NCBI RefSeq assembly: GCF_947501905.1
Contig: NZ_CANMXL010000002.1
Span: 248,001-312,000 of the forward strand
Length of the DNA: 64,000 nt
Direction: 5' to 3'
From: an uncultured Winogradskyella sp.
GTDB taxonomy: Bacteria > Bacteroidota > Bacteroidia > Flavobacteriales > Flavobacteriaceae
Both the position numbers and the translations under genes were made by a program. A model generated the notes under the pieces. That model worked only from the letters and a program-made list of their open reading frames with translations, did not search any database and had not been told where the DNA came from. Each line of letters starts with the position of its first letter. The stretch's first letter is position 1. Of this stretch, positions 8,295 through 14,959 are shown one piece after another.

Positions 8295-8346
8295 GCATTT
8301 TGTATATCATTTGTATACAAATATAAGGATTTGATATACAAAATGC
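8295..8346. repeat. 15-base perfect inverted repeat surrounding a 12-base palindrome
   Basis: GCATTTTGTATATCA (8295-8309) and TGATATACAAAATGC (8332-8346) are perfectly complementary. The space between them begins with the perfect palindrome TTTGTATACAAA (8310-8321). The structure lies at the left border of the cassette island, after the anti-sigma gene. It could be a terminator-like stem, an operator, or the remains of a recombination or insertion site. No gene is seen in 8230-8465. Confidence 0.55.
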
Positions 8347-8414
8347 ATGACTCTAAAAAATAGAAGACTTCTTGTATGGCAGGGTGTTGAAAGAATTTGC
8401 TATATTAGAAAAAA

Positions 8415-8451
8415 GAAACGTATATACAGACATATATACGAGTTCTACGCA
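8415..8451. repeat. Left-most, miniature attC-like site (element 0)
   Basis: CGTATATA (8419-8426), six bases, then TATATACG (8433-8440) form a perfect 8-base hairpin. It is followed by AGTTC, so the first cassette begins at GTT (8442). The sequence TATATACGAG-N2-C resembles the right side of element B (TTATACGAG-A-CC). The rest of a full-length site is missing. It may be a reduced site or a primary attachment site. Confidence 0.4.
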
Positions 8452-8465
8452 ATTTGACCAAACCA

Positions 8466-9404
8466 ATGAATGTATATTTCGATTTAAACATTTTCGATAG
8501 AATAGAAAAGAAAGAAAATCTTTCTGAATCTGAAAATGAAATTTACACAGAATTGGAAAACTTAATTCTTAATAAACAAATAACTGTACCTTACTCAAAT
8601 GCACATCTGAATGATTTATTTCGTGGATATCAAAAAAATCCAAACTACATAGATGGTCACTTAAATAACATTAAACGTTTAACAAACGATTTATGCATTT
8701 GCCAATACTGGAATAGAAAAGATGTCACTTGGCACTTTAGAGATATCAAAGAATTTTTCGAGAAAAAAAAAGACGAACGAGATTTTGAATCGAACTCTTT
8801 TGGCGAACTTTTCACAGATAATGGATTACCAAATTTATTGTTACCTATGAAACTTATTCCATTAGACGATAATTGGAAACTTGGCTATAAAGACCCAATG
8901 TTTGGTGTAATATATCCAAAATCAAAAATTGAAAACACAGCTTATTCCTTGATGGAAGATATCTATGATTTTCAATTAAGACTAAAATCTGATTATTCTT
9001 TGTACAAAAACTTTAAAGCATATTTAATCAAGAGTATCTCAAAATTGAAAAACAACAGAGAATATATGAAGTCAATTCGTGAAAACTTTAAAGATTTACC
9101 AAAACATTTGGACATTTTTGAAATTTCGGAATTATACGCACCTAAAGAAAACTCATTGAAAAACAGAAACTATTCAAAGGTTCTAGATGTATTCTATAAA
9201 TACGACTTGAAAGGTTACAAAACTGATGGAAACTACAATAATATGTTTGATGATTCTTTACACACTTTCTATTCAGCTCATTGTGACTTTTTTGTTACTA
9301 ATGACGATAGATGTAAATACAAAGCGGAAAAAACTTTTGAAAGATTAAAAATTAATACCGTAGTAATTAAAGCAAATGAATATAAACAAATAAAAACTGC
9401 GTAG
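8466..9404 (+). CDS. Cassette 1: PIN-like domain protein, putative nuclease
   Basis: 313 residues from the ATG at 8466; a TTG at 8454 would add four. The start MNVYFDLNIFD places an aspartate at the end of the first beta strand, as in PIN-like nucleases. Near the C-terminus HCDFFVTNDDRCKYKA resembles the strand carrying the later acidic residues (adyfVTnD). The middle (about 60-230) is helical and not recognised. No antitoxin gene is adjacent. The TAG stop (9402-9404) lies inside the inverted repeat that closes the cassette, and GTT opens the cassette 24 bases before the start. Nuclease function is inferred from these two motifs. Confidence 0.6.
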   Translation: MNVYFDLNIFDRIEKKENLSESENEIYTELENLILNKQITVPYSNAHLNDLFRGYQKNPNYIDGHLNNIKRLTNDLCICQYWNRKDVTWHFRDIKEFFEKKKDERDFESNSFGELFTDNGLPNLLLPMKLIPLDDNWKLGYKDPMFGVIYPKSKIENTAYSLMEDIYDFQLRLKSDYSLYKNFKAYLIKSISKLKNNREYMKSIRENFKDLPKHLDIFEISELYAPKENSLKNRNYSKVLDVFYKYDLKGYKTDGNYNNMFDDSLHTFYSAHCDFFVTNDDRCKYKAEKTFERLKINTVVIKANEYKQIKTA

Positions 9405-9533
9405 AACAACGTGTATAGCTCATTGCGGCTGAATTCCTTAATCGGAATTCATTGCAATTTGCTATCTTTCGTTTACGGCGGAAAATCATAGCTGATTTTC
9501 CGCAACGAGCCATACACAACACCGTTGTGTGTC
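9398..9533. repeat. attC-like site A, between cassettes 1 and 2
   Basis: The site starts at TGCGTAGAAC (complement of cassette 1's first bases at 8442-8451) and ends at GTTGTGTGT (9524-9532), the first bases of cassette 2. The long arms GTGTATAGCTCATTGCGG (9411-9428) and CCGCAACGAGCCATACAC (9500-9517) pair at 16 of 18 positions. Inside are two further hairpins: an 8-base one (9430-9437 with 9444-9451) and an 11-base one (9478-9488 with 9493-9503). The right arm is followed by seven bases ending ACC before GTT. The arms are unequally spaced from AAC and GTT, as with the unpaired bases of attC sites. Confidence 0.7.
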
Positions 9534-9558
9534 ATACCCAAAAAACCGTGAAAACTGA

Positions 9559-10083
9559 ATGAAATTAAAGAATATAAATTTGAATTTATCCTTTTTTGGA
9601 ATATTAGTTCTTATGCTTTCTGTGTCTTGTAATAATGGAGATTATTTGCAAGAATTTGAGAATTACGATGAATTCAGCAAAGTTGAAAACCCAAGATTAA
9701 CAGGTTGGTTTCCTGTCGAATTAATAAAATCTGACGCGCAGAATATAAAAAACATATCCTATTTAAGTACAAAATGTGTATTTGGAGTTTTTGATTACGA
9801 AAATGAGGAACTTTATAACTCAATCTTTGATAAAGAAAATCATATTGACAAAACCTACATTGGAATTTTCCACTCGCAAGTTGAATTAGTGAAAGATATC
9901 TTTCCTGAATGGTTTCCGAAAATAGAATACTGGAGGAATATAAACTCTGGAATAATACTTTTTGATAATTGTTATGCAGTAAAGGATTCGAATAAAAAGA
10001 AGATATATTATTTCCATCCAGAAGAAGAGAGTACTCAATTTAATGGGAAAATGTATCCTGGAATACGAAACACAATTAGATGA
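9559..10083 (+). CDS. Cassette 2: small lipoprotein of unknown function
   Basis: 174 residues. The N-terminus has a lysine, then hydrophobic residues, then the lipobox LSVSC (cysteine about 24), so it is a predicted lipoprotein. The mature part is acidic and aromatic, with no motif I recognise. One feature is a C-terminal YYFHPEEES stretch. Its TGA stop falls 11 bases before the closing repeat ACACACAAC. GTT opens the cassette 35 bases before the start. No promoter is visible. Confidence 0.7.
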   Translation: MKLKNINLNLSFFGILVLMLSVSCNNGDYLQEFENYDEFSKVENPRLTGWFPVELIKSDAQNIKNISYLSTKCVFGVFDYENEELYNSIFDKENHIDKTYIGIFHSQVELVKDIFPEWFPKIEYWRNINSGIILFDNCYAVKDSNKKKIYYFHPEEESTQFNGKMYPGIRNTIR

Positions 10084-10093
10084 AAAAGTACGA

Positions 10094-10235
10094 ACACACA
10101 ACAATGTATAACCGCAATTGCGGCGGATTCGACTAAGTCCGAATCCACTCGGAATTGCTAAAGCCTGTGCTAAACCGAAAATTAACGCATATTAACCCGT
10201 AACTGACGGTTATACGAGACCGTTGGCAATAATTA
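10094..10235. repeat. attC-like site B, between cassettes 2 and 3
   Basis: ACACACAAC (10094-10102) is the exact complement of cassette 2's first nine bases (9524-9532). Arms GTATAACCG (10106-10114) and CGGTTATAC (10207-10215) pair perfectly. Inside are the 12-base palindrome CCGCAATTGCGG (10112-10123) and a hairpin GGATTCG/CGAATCC (10125-10131, 10140-10146) with GACTAAGTC in its loop. GAGACC then leads to GTT (10222), the start of cassette 3. The string ATTGCGGC followed by a GATTC-type hairpin is shared with site A. Confidence 0.7.
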
Positions 10236-10237
10236 TG

Positions 10238-10395
10238 AAAACACGTTTTTCTCATACACTACATTTTTTTTAAATATTTTGGGACAAAAAGGCTCTATTA
10301 GTTGTGAAAATAGTCAGACTTAACAGAAATTAAAAAACCTATGTAGCACAAAACTATGGACTAGATTCGCTAAAGTGTAAATAAAAATAATATTA
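10238..10395. other. Leader of cassette 3 with no recognised feature
   Basis: Together with site B this makes a gene-free stretch of 312 bases (10084-10395). Between the cassette start and the gene there are about 160 bases, longer than in the other cassettes. I see only very short reading frames, no clear promoter and no hairpin of note. Confidence 0.5.
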
Positions 10396-11121
10396 ATGGA
10401 AGAAGAGACCATTGAACATAACGAACTTGTAAAGATGATATTTAAAGAATATTCATCATTGGTAAAAAGTAAAATCATCGCTCAATTTTTATCTAGTTTT
10501 AATTCTCAGAAAATAAAATTTAGAAGTGGATTACCTGTATTTGCAATATTACAGTCGTTTCCCAAACATGAATTCATCCTTAGAGATGGACAAGAGATGG
10601 ACGACACAACTCCATGTGCTATTTGTTCAAATTACCCTAAAATTGATGTTGATTTAGAATTAGCTGAAGAATTTTATCAAGATTTAGGTGGATTAGTTGG
10701 TTTCCAATTAGAAGATTTTTGGTACTACCTTTCCGCAACAAATAAACTTGAAGAAGTAAATCCTACAAAAACTGACATTTCTATTTTTTCTGAAATTATT
10801 TTTATAATAAATAGTGCCAACGATGAGGATACCGTAAAAAAGAATGTTCAAAAGCAAATATCAAAAATAAAGGGATTTAAATCAGATGCAGAGCAAAGAA
10901 AATCCTTATTGGAAACATTAGGTTACTGCAGTATTCTTGAAACTAGTGAACACCAAGGCTTACTGAAAAAATATATAAACTTGGCTGTAGCACCTTCAAA
11001 AACCCATAGTTCAGATTGGTATTACCCTGTAGATTGGTGGTTAGGAAAAGACGGAATAAACAAAGACGCTTTTAAATTTTGGTTCGGTAATTATTCGGAA
11101 TTGGAAAAATTCTGGAAGTAA
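10396..11121 (+). CDS. Cassette 3: unknown cytoplasmic protein, probably cut short by an in-frame stop
   Basis: 241 residues, soluble, no signal peptide. It contains a C-A-I-C pair near residue 75 and several tryptophan-rich patches (WYYPVDWW near the end). I do not recognise the family. After the TAA at 11119-11121 the same frame stays open for 29 more codons with coding-like composition (LNAENLEILTSMYKTLKREL). It ends at a second TAA (11209-11211), exactly at the first base of the closing repeat of this cassette. In cassettes 1 and 4 the stop codon also coincides with the cassette end, so the original protein was probably about 271 residues long. Confidence 0.65.
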   Translation: MEEETIEHNELVKMIFKEYSSLVKSKIIAQFLSSFNSQKIKFRSGLPVFAILQSFPKHEFILRDGQEMDDTTPCAICSNYPKIDVDLELAEEFYQDLGGLVGFQLEDFWYYLSATNKLEEVNPTKTDISIFSEIIFIINSANDEDTVKKNVQKQISKIKGFKSDAEQRKSLLETLGYCSILETSEHQGLLKKYINLAVAPSKTHSSDWYYPVDWWLGKDGINKDAFKFWFGNYSELEKFWK

Positions 11122-11208
11122 AATAGTTTAATTTCAAAGAAATTGAATGCCGAAAATTTAGAAATATTGACCTCAATGTATAAAACTTTGAAAAGAGAGC
11201 TTGAAAAA

Positions 11209-11417
11209 TAACTATTGCCAACATAACCTATAAACAATACGGGCTTCGGGCTTTATCCCAGGGTTTGTGTATTTTTATGAAGTTCGCAAAATCTGTTGGA
11301 TTTTACTTTAAACAAGGAAAAGAAAAAAGAAAACCAAAAGATTTCGCTATGTTCTTAGCAGAAAGCAAACGCTAGTTTGCTCCCGTACTGTTTATAGCTA
11401 AACCGTTGTGTGCAATG
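11209..11417. repeat. attC-like site C, between cassettes 3 and 4
   Basis: TAACTATTGCCAAC (11209-11222) matches the complement of cassette 3's start (10222-10235) at 13 of 14 bases. Arms CTATAAACAATACGGG (11228-11243) and CCCGTACTGTTTATAG (11382-11397) pair at 15 of 16. Next to the right arm is a hairpin AGCAAAC/GTTTGCT (11364-11370, 11375-11381). CTAAACC then precedes GTT (11405), the start of cassette 4. At about 185 bases from AAC to GTT it is longer than sites A and B. Confidence 0.7.
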
Positions 11418-11448
11418 CCCAAACAAAACTGCTGTAAATCACCTAATC

Positions 11449-11751
11449 ATGTCAAAAATAATAATCAATAGAATTTCTGAATTTGAAAACCGAGCGAGAA
11501 AAATAAAACTCCAAATCGATGGGGAAATCTTAGGTGAAATAAAAAATGGTGAGGAATTAACCTTTGAAATCTCTCCAGGACATCATTACATACAGGCAAA
11601 AATTGATTGGTGTACATCAAATTTAATTGAGACTCATATTGAGGAGAATTCTAAAATTAAATTTGAATTAAGAAAAGGACTTGGGTCTGCGTTATATAGA
11701 ACTACTTTTGGTTATGAGAAGTATTTGCAACTAATTCCTATCAATAGCTAA
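11449..11751 (+). CDS. Cassette 4: small beta-rich protein, PEGA-like, unknown function
   Basis: 100 residues from the ATG at 11449. An upstream ATG at 11410 would overlap site C and is rejected. The pattern of short beta strands with ISPGHHYIQAKIDWC resembles PEGA-like or carbohydrate-binding-like small proteins seen widely in bacteria. No signal peptide or membrane span is present. The TAA stop (11749-11751) overlaps an AAC triplet, as expected for a cassette end. The bases around it are not complementary to the cassette's first bases. Confidence 0.6.
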   Translation: MSKIIINRISEFENRARKIKLQIDGEILGEIKNGEELTFEISPGHHYIQAKIDWCTSNLIETHIEENSKIKFELRKGLGSALYRTTFGYEKYLQLIPINS

Positions 11752-11880
11752 CACTATTAATATCTTATTAGGCTTGAATTTCCTGTTAGGAATTTCAAGC
11801 CTTTTTATTATCTTTCGGTCACAACGGAAAATCCTTACTAATTTTCCACAACCAGCCATAGACAAAATCGCTAGGCATCA
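11744..11880. repeat. Decayed terminal attC-like site D
   Basis: Bases 11809-11865 align without gaps to 9463-9519 of site A with 46 of 57 identities, including ATTTTCC-x-CAAC-x-AGCCATA. The position corresponding to GTT in site A reads GCT (about 11870). On the left, AAC (11750-11752) overlaps the cassette 4 stop codon, but the long arms no longer pair well. This looks like a worn-out right end of the array. Confidence 0.6.
11771..11801 (+). terminator. Terminator-like hairpin within site D
   Basis: GGCTTGAATTTCCT (11771-11784) and AGGAATTTCAAGCC (11788-11801) pair at 13 of 14 bases with a GTT loop and are followed by TTTTTATTAT. It can end transcription of cassette 4 while also being part of the decayed site. 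Confidence 0.6.
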
Positions 11881-12057
11881 TTAACACATAAAATAACTAT
11901 TGTTTTAACACAAGTTCATGTTGCAAATCATTAATCTAAATTTAAACTTTCCAAAAGTAAAACTAGGTCATATATCACATGATTATGGTATGATTAAATG
12001 TATTGGCATATTTTATATTCAAAACCCAAATATTTAATAAGCCTAGATAGATCGTAA

Positions 12058-14286
12058 ATGGAAGGTATACCAAAAAAAGGCTTTAAGGGCCTCATTGAAA
12101 ATTGGCAAAGTGATTTAATTGCTGCAATAAGTGTTTCTCTTATTGCTTTACCGCTATCATTAGGTATTGCATTGGCAGCAGGTGCACCTGCAATGTCAGG
12201 CATCATTTCGGCAATTATTGGCGGCGTGGTTACAACACTATATCGAGGCGGTCATATATCGGTCAACGGACCAGCCAAAGGCGTTATCGGGGTCATCCTT
12301 TTGGGTATTGCATTAATGGATGATGGTTCTGGCCAAGCCTTTAACTATGTATTGGCGGCAGTAGTTGTTTCGGGTGCTCTCCAAATGTTATTAGGGCTAT
12401 TGAAATTGGGTCGATTAGCAGATATTTTCCATTCTTCCGTAATTCACGGGATTTTGGCAGCCATCGGAATCATCATATTTGCAAAACAAATTCATGTGGC
12501 TATGGGTACGCATTCCGATAGTCCGAGCATAGTGCAAAACCTTATAGATGCAGTTGTATACTTACCTCAAGCCAATCCCTTTGTAGTGGTTATTGCCTTG
12601 TCAGGCTTGCTTTTATTACTGTTTCATTCCAAAATCAGTAACCGATTTTTCCATTTGCTACCTGCACCAATGTGGGTTATAGCACTTTCAATTCCATTTG
12701 TTTATGCCTTTAATTTTTTTGACGAGCATACACTCTCGTTCTTCGGAAAAGCATATGAGATAGGACCTCAGCTATTATTGGATATTCCCGATACAATTAT
12801 GGATTCCATTATGCATCCTAACTTTAGTAAAATTAATACTATTGAATTCTGGACAACGGTGTTCTCTATGCTAATTATTACAAGTATAGAATCCTTAGCC
12901 ATTGCAAAAGCAGTTGATAAAATTGATCCTTATAAACGAAAGACAGATTTAAATAAGGATTTAACAGGTATTGGATTGAGTACCATAGTAGCAGGTATGA
13001 TTGGAGGCATACCAATTATTGCTGTGATTATTAGAAGTACGGTTAATATCCACAATGGCGCGAAGACAAAATGGTCTAATATGTATCAAGGTCTTTTGCT
13101 GCTCCTTTTTATTGTGGTATTAAGCCCGATAATGAGGCAAGTACCCTTATGTGCCTTTGCTATTTTACTTGTTTACACTGGGTTTAAATTGGCATCCCCA
13201 GCGGTTTTTAAGCAAATTTATAGCCAAGGAACTGAGCAGCTCATATTCTTTGTTGCAACGATGATTTTTACCCTTTATACAAATTTATTAATTGGTTTAA
13301 TTGGTGGATTATTATTAGCACTGATTACCCATATGTTATTGGCGAAGCTATCCATTCCTCAATTTTTTAAAATGGTGTATAATCCACGAACAAAAGTGGT
13401 GAAACGACCTGATGGTACATTCGATTTAAAGATTAGAGGAATTGCAAATTTTTTAGGAATTATAAAAGTCGACAAATTGGTGGCCCAGATTCCTTCTGGA
13501 GCAGACGTCAATATTGATTTATCAGAAACAAGATTGGTAGGTATAACTTATATGGACTACCTCGTGGAATATTTAAAGACGCAAAGAGCTACAGGCGGTA
13601 ATGTCTTTATATCTGGATTGGACTCACATGTTTCATCATCTACGTATAATAGGGCTTTAAAAATTAGTTTAACCAGTTCTTCTGCTAAATTATCACCACG
13701 GCAAAAACGATTACGGAATTTAGCCACTGAGAAAAGTTATCAATATACGAGTCAAGTAGATTGGAATACAATTTACCTAAAGAAATTCCACTTTTTTGAA
13801 ATTAGACCTATTGAGCGTAAATATAATTGCCTCAAAGGAACATTTGAAGGCTTGGACGCATCCTGGGAAATTGCGGATGTCACATTTAATGAAGGCCAAG
13901 CTTTTACAGCAGAGACGTTTAACACGACACTAATGGTCTTGAAATTGAATAGAAAAATACCCGTTTTTACCATGGAAAAAGAAGGGGTATTAGAAAAAAT
14001 ATTTGATCGTATGATGGCATTTACGGGCTATAAAGACATTGATTTTAAGATGTATCCCGATTTTTCTAAAAAATTCCTGCTTATGGGGAATAATGAAGTA
14101 GAGATTAGGGAGTTTTTTACAGATGAAATCATTCGTTTTTTCGAGAATCATCAGATTTACCATATAGAAAGTAATGGCGAGGCGCTAGTTATTTTTGATA
14201 AAATAAAACTAGCAAGGACAGATGAAACCATTGCATTTATAGATTATGGTGCAGCATTAGCCACACTTTTAGATGTAACCGATTAG
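12058..14286 (+). CDS. SulP family anion transporter with STAS domain and long C-terminal extension
   Basis: 742 residues. The membrane part (about 20-430) begins with DLIAAISVSLIALPLSLGIALAAG and has about ten or more spans. It carries the SulP pattern of prolines and glycines (GGHISVNGPAKG). A STAS domain follows (about 465-550; DVNIDLSETRLVGITYMDYL). The last 180-190 residues after the STAS domain form an extra soluble region that I do not recognise. SulP proteins move bicarbonate, sulfate or related anions across the inner membrane; the substrate cannot be told here. The gene starts just right of the cassette island and appears intact. Confidence 0.88.
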   Translation: MEGIPKKGFKGLIENWQSDLIAAISVSLIALPLSLGIALAAGAPAMSGIISAIIGGVVTTLYRGGHISVNGPAKGVIGVILLGIALMDDGSGQAFNYVLAAVVVSGALQMLLGLLKLGRLADIFHSSVIHGILAAIGIIIFAKQIHVAMGTHSDSPSIVQNLIDAVVYLPQANPFVVVIALSGLLLLLFHSKISNRFFHLLPAPMWVIALSIPFVYAFNFFDEHTLSFFGKAYEIGPQLLLDIPDTIMDSIMHPNFSKINTIEFWTTVFSMLIITSIESLAIAKAVDKIDPYKRKTDLNKDLTGIGLSTIVAGMIGGIPIIAVIIRSTVNIHNGAKTKWSNMYQGLLLLLFIVVLSPIMRQVPLCAFAILLVYTGFKLASPAVFKQIYSQGTEQLIFFVATMIFTLYTNLLIGLIGGLLLALITHMLLAKLSIPQFFKMVYNPRTKVVKRPDGTFDLKIRGIANFLGIIKVDKLVAQIPSGADVNIDLSETRLVGITYMDYLVEYLKTQRATGGNVFISGLDSHVSSSTYNRALKISLTSSSAKLSPRQKRLRNLATEKSYQYTSQVDWNTIYLKKFHFFEIRPIERKYNCLKGTFEGLDASWEIADVTFNEGQAFTAETFNTTLMVLKLNRKIPVFTMEKEGVLEKIFDRMMAFTGYKDIDFKMYPDFSKKFLLMGNNEVEIREFFTDEIIRFFENHQIYHIESNGEALVIFDKIKLARTDETIAFIDYGAALATLLDVTD

Positions 14287-14338
14287 GATAAAGAAATTAA
14301 GCACCTATTGTAGCTCAGAACACCTAGAATTTAGATAA

Positions 14339-14366
14339 AAACACCCACTATTTCTAGCAGGTGTTT
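14339..14366 (+). terminator. Weak terminator-like hairpin after the SulP gene
   Basis: AAACACC (14339-14345) and GGTGTTT (14360-14366) pair perfectly across a 14-base loop. The U-tract is poor, so the call is tentative. The rest of 14287-14472 shows nothing I can name. Confidence 0.4.
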
Positions 14367-14472
14367 CAACTAACAAAACTCAAAAAACAGCATTTAAATA
14401 ATGCTTGTAATTCCCTTGAAATCACGATTGTTAGTTTTCAAATCAATCAACCAAAAAAACTTTTCTTTTTCA

Positions 14473-14955
14473 TTAAAAATTAAATGTTATTGATAGTAAA
14501 GCCAGAGCATCTGCTTCTTGGCTGTAATAAAGCGTCTGCTGTATGTTATTAATGACTTCGACATTGGGCTCTATAGCAAAATTTGTATTACTAAAATTCA
14601 ATATATTTTCAAGAGATAAGCCAAAACTAAAGTCACCAACATTATAGCTAAAACCAAAATCTAAATAGTAAAACCCATTATAGTCATAACTAGAATCCTC
14701 GTAAGGCAGCTCTTCTTCTATTCTTGCGGCAAAACCTACTGACACTTTATTATTAGTATAGTTTAATAATTGCGCAGTAAAGGCATCACTACCAATTGCA
14801 AAAGTTGAAAATAATGGTGCTTCAAATTCTTGATTAATAATGTTTAAATCAAAGGTTTCATCAACTTCAACTAAGCTAAATTCTTTCAATTCTTGCGAAA
14901 ATACCTGGCCTAAACAAAGGCTAAAGAATAGCGATATATAAACTCTGACTTTCAC
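14473..14955 (-). CDS. Secreted beta-barrel-like outer membrane protein
   Basis: 160 residues with an N-terminal signal peptide ending near VFSQ (about residue 20). The mature part alternates hydrophobic and polar residues (YYLDFGFSYNVGDFSFGLSLENIL) and ends with aromatic FNF, typical of outer membrane barrels. It is short, perhaps six to eight strands. It begins 4 bases after the TPR lipoprotein gene and is the last gene of the DUF4331 operon. Function is unknown. Confidence 0.6.
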   Translation of the reverse strand: MKVRVYISLFFSLCLGQVFSQELKEFSLVEVDETFDLNIINQEFEAPLFSTFAIGSDAFTAQLLNYTNNKVSVGFAARIEEELPYEDSSYDYNGFYYLDFGFSYNVGDFSFGLSLENILNFSNTNFAIEPNVEVINNIQQTLYYSQEADALALLSITFNF

Positions 14956-14959
14956 CTTT

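Larger units (their letters stand above)
8415..11880. mobile_element. Integron-like gene cassette array without a visible integrase
   Basis: Four unrelated plus-strand genes (8466, 9559, 10396, 11449) alternate with long imperfect palindromes. Each of the first three cassettes starts with GTT and ends with AAC, and the bases after GTT are complementary to those before AAC in a cassette-specific manner: GTTCTACGCA/TGCGTAGAAC, GTTGTGTGT/ACACACAAC, and GTTGGCAATAATTA/TAACTATTGCCAAC (one mismatch). In integrons the same relation exists between the start of a cassette and the start of its own attC. No tyrosine recombinase gene lies in the window. The flanks (sigma/anti-sigma and SulP) look like normal chromosome. 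Confidence 0.7.

Noticed and set aside
8454..8465. TTG start for cassette 1 gene
   Set aside because: The ATG at 8466 begins directly with the PIN-like first strand; the extra four residues add nothing.
9398..9533. Simple bidirectional terminators between genes 8466, 9559, 10396 and 11449
   Set aside because: All four genes run in the same direction and the stems lack T-runs (except site D). The pairwise cassette-specific ends are not explained by terminators.
10235..10273. A 12-codon leader peptide frame in the cassette 3 leader
   Set aside because: It is very short with no ribosome-binding signal or regulatory hairpin after it.
11410..11448. ATG at 11410 as start of cassette 4 gene
   Set aside because: It lies inside the GTT end of site C; the ATG at 11449 starts the conserved-looking protein.
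9398..11880. CRISPR array formed by the repeated palindromes
   Set aside because: The elements are 115-210 bases long, differ in sequence, and are separated by whole genes, with no short spacers or cas genes.
8415..11880. Classical mobile integron
   Set aside because: No intI gene and no canonical GTTRRRY/RYYYAAC sites are seen, so it is called integron-like only.
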